From Flavobacteriaceae bacterium UBA7433 (lineage in GTDB: Bacteria; Bacteroidota; Bacteroidia; Flavobacteriales; Flavobacteriaceae): a stretch of DNA of 7,251 nt. Each line of letters opens with the position of its first letter. The first letter of the stretch is position 1. The notes under the pieces were generated by a model, which searched no databases, was not told the origin of the DNA, and worked only from the letters and a program-made list of their open reading frames with translations. A program made the position numbers and the translations under genes. This document shows, one piece after another, positions 5,866-7,251 of the stretch. Location of the stretch: the NCBI GenBank assembly GCA_002477565.1, contig DLQL01000013.1, positions 1 through 7,251 on the forward strand, read 5' to 3'.

Positions 5866-7251
5866 ATGAGTGATTCAAAAATAATTAAAATAGACAGTTT
5901 GTCGCTTCAAAACATAATGGATGAAGATTCCGAATTGATTCCATTGATGACTGTCGAAGACGAGGAAGAAATCAACAAAGAAGAAGTTCCTGAAGTCCTT
6001 CCCATTTTGCCTTTGCGTAATACCGTCTTGTTTCCGGGAGTGGTCATTCCCATTACAGCAGGTAGAGACCAGTCCATTCAGTTGATCAAAGAGGTCAACA
6101 AAGGCGACAAAATATTAGGCGTCGTTTCTCAAATAGATCCTGAGGTGGAAACACCTACTGCAAAAGACATACACAAGACAGGAGTGGTCGCTCAGATTTT
6201 GCGTGTTTTGAAAATGCCCGACGGCAATACCACGGTCATCATTCAAGGGAAAAAGCGTTTTCAGATCAAAGAAGTGATACAAGAGACACCTTATCTAAAA
6301 GCGACCACTGATGAGTTTTTAGAAGACCGTTTTGTAGAAGATACAGAAGAATTTAAGGAAATTATTGCTTCTGTAACTGAATCGGCATTGGAAGTGATCA
6401 AAGAAAATCCAAACCTTCCTTCGGAAGCTGCTTTTGCCATTAAAAACATCCAAAGTCAGTCGTTTTTGGTAAATTTCATTTCTTCAAACATGAACCTGAG
6501 TGTGAAGAAAAAGCAACGACTTTTGCAAAAAAGTAGTTTGAAAGAACGTGCGATTTTGACTTTGAAAGAGTTGAACAAAGAATTGCAACGCTTGGCATTG
6601 CGCAATGACATACAGTCCAAAACGAGGGTGGATATGGACCAGCAACAACGTGAGTACTACCTTACCCAACAGCTAAAAACCATTCAGGAAGAGTTGGGGG
6701 GCGCTTCACACGATGAGGAGCTGAACGAGTTGAAGTCCAAAGCCAAAGTCAAAAAATGGAACAAAGAAGTCCAAGAGCGCTTTGACAAAGAAATTGGACG
6801 TTTGCAGCGTATGAGCCCACAAATGCCTGATTATTCTGTACAAAGAAACTATTTGGAATTGTTATTGGAACTTCCCTGGAACGAATACTCTGATGATAAA
6901 TTCGATTTGAAAAATGCCCAAAAGATATTGGACAGAGATCATTTTGGATTGGAAGAAGTCAAAAAGAGAATCATCGAGCATTTGGCTGTGTTGAAGCTGA
7001 AAGGAGATATGAAATCTCCAATCATTTGTTTGTACGGTCCTCCTGGAGTAGGAAAAACCTCATTGGGAAAATCTGTTGCGGAATCATTGGGACGCAAGTA
7101 CATCCGAATGTCCTTAGGGGGATTGCGTGATGAATCCGAAATCAGAGGCCATCGGAAGACTTATATTGGCGCCATGCCAGGACGAGTAATTCAAAACCTC
7201 AAAAAAGCACATACGTCCAATCCCGTATTTGTATTGGATGAAATTGATAAA
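5866..7251 (+). CDS. lon: ATP-dependent protease La (Lon), N-terminal part, truncated by window end
   Basis: The frame is open for 462 codons from ATG 5866 to the last base. Lon is a cytoplasmic homo-oligomeric AAA+ serine protease that degrades misfolded and regulatory proteins. Residues 1-43 are an acidic extension (VEDEEEINKEE) seen in flavobacterial Lon proteins. The LON substrate-binding domain starts at LPILPLRNTVLFPG (about 45-58) and runs to roughly residue 245. A helical linker follows, with QQQREYYLTQQLKTIQEELGG (codons about 262-282). LPWNEYS and HFGLEEVKKRIIEHLAV lead into the AAA+ module. Walker A is GPPGVGKTS (391-399, with Lys397 and Thr398), then GGLRDESEIRGHRKTYIGAMPG, and Walker B VFVLDEID (454-461). 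The sensor residues and the Ser-Lys protease domain lie beyond the window; about 350 residues are missing if it has the family's usual length. It is transcribed divergently from the aminotransferase-murB cluster. Confidence 0.96.
   Translation, partial: MSDSKIIKIDSLSLQNIMDEDSELIPLMTVEDEEEINKEEVPEVLPILPLRNTVLFPGVVIPITAGRDQSIQLIKEVNKGDKILGVVSQIDPEVETPTAKDIHKTGVVAQILRVLKMPDGNTTVIIQGKKRFQIKEVIQETPYLKATTDEFLEDRFVEDTEEFKEIIASVTESALEVIKENPNLPSEAAFAIKNIQSQSFLVNFISSNMNLSVKKKQRLLQKSSLKERAILTLKELNKELQRLALRNDIQSKTRVDMDQQQREYYLTQQLKTIQEELGGASHDEELNELKSKAKVKKWNKEVQERFDKEIGRLQRMSPQMPDYSVQRNYLELLLELPWNEYSDDKFDLKNAQKILDRDHFGLEEVKKRIIEHLAVLKLKGDMKSPIICLYGPPGVGKTSLGKSVAESLGRKYIRMSLGGLRDESEIRGHRKTYIGAMPGRVIQNLKKAHTSNPVFVLDEIDK

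Noticed and set aside
1..7251. Search for CRISPR arrays, tRNA or rRNA genes, insertion sequences, phage or defence genes
   Set aside because: No regularly spaced repeats, cloverleaf-like or T-loop sequences, transposase motifs or defence domains were seen on either strand.

Overview
The window reads as a stretch of chromosome from a member of the Flavobacteriia (Bacteroidota). The Lon N-terminus has the form usual in that group: a short acidic extension followed by the LON domain. Start codons sit in A-rich, Shine-Dalgarno-poor contexts. The few promoter-like sites resemble the Bacteroidota TTG / TAnnTTTG pattern. Base composition is moderately AT-rich by eye and looks uniform across the genes, so nothing suggests a recent island.

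The layout is two convergent gene clusters, then a divergent spacer, then the start of lon. On the + strand (1-1888) are the tail of a mannose-6-phosphate isomerase, a NodN-type MaoC hot-dog dehydratase, a small unrecognised Cys-containing protein that starts at TTG inside the end of the dehydratase gene, and a membrane-anchored prohibitin/band-7 protein. On the - strand (5376 down to 1885) are a class I PLP-dependent aminotransferase, murB, and an HI0933/PP_4765-type FAD flavoprotein, with gaps of only 17 and 22 bases, so they are probably one operon. The two clusters meet at a shared TTAA that supplies both stop codons.

Because no untranslated DNA separates the convergent genes, the + strand cluster appears to end at a strong intrinsic terminator at 2000-2032, which lies inside the coding sequence of the opposing flavoprotein gene. 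This is the most notable structural feature of the window.

A 489-base spacer (5377-5865) separates the divergent aminotransferase and lon genes. It holds candidate promoters for both, a perfect 9-bp inverted repeat, a 30-codon open frame just ahead of lon, and stretches that read like decayed coding or repeat sequence. From 5866 the window runs into lon and ends just after the Walker B motif, before the protease domain.

Most of this is core metabolism and housekeeping: mannose/fructose phosphate interconversion, peptidoglycan precursor synthesis, amino-acid transamination, membrane organisation and protein quality control. I see no RNA gene, insertion sequence, CRISPR array, phage module or clear new multi-gene system. 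The small protein and the organisation of the intergenic and convergent DNA are the parts worth a second look.
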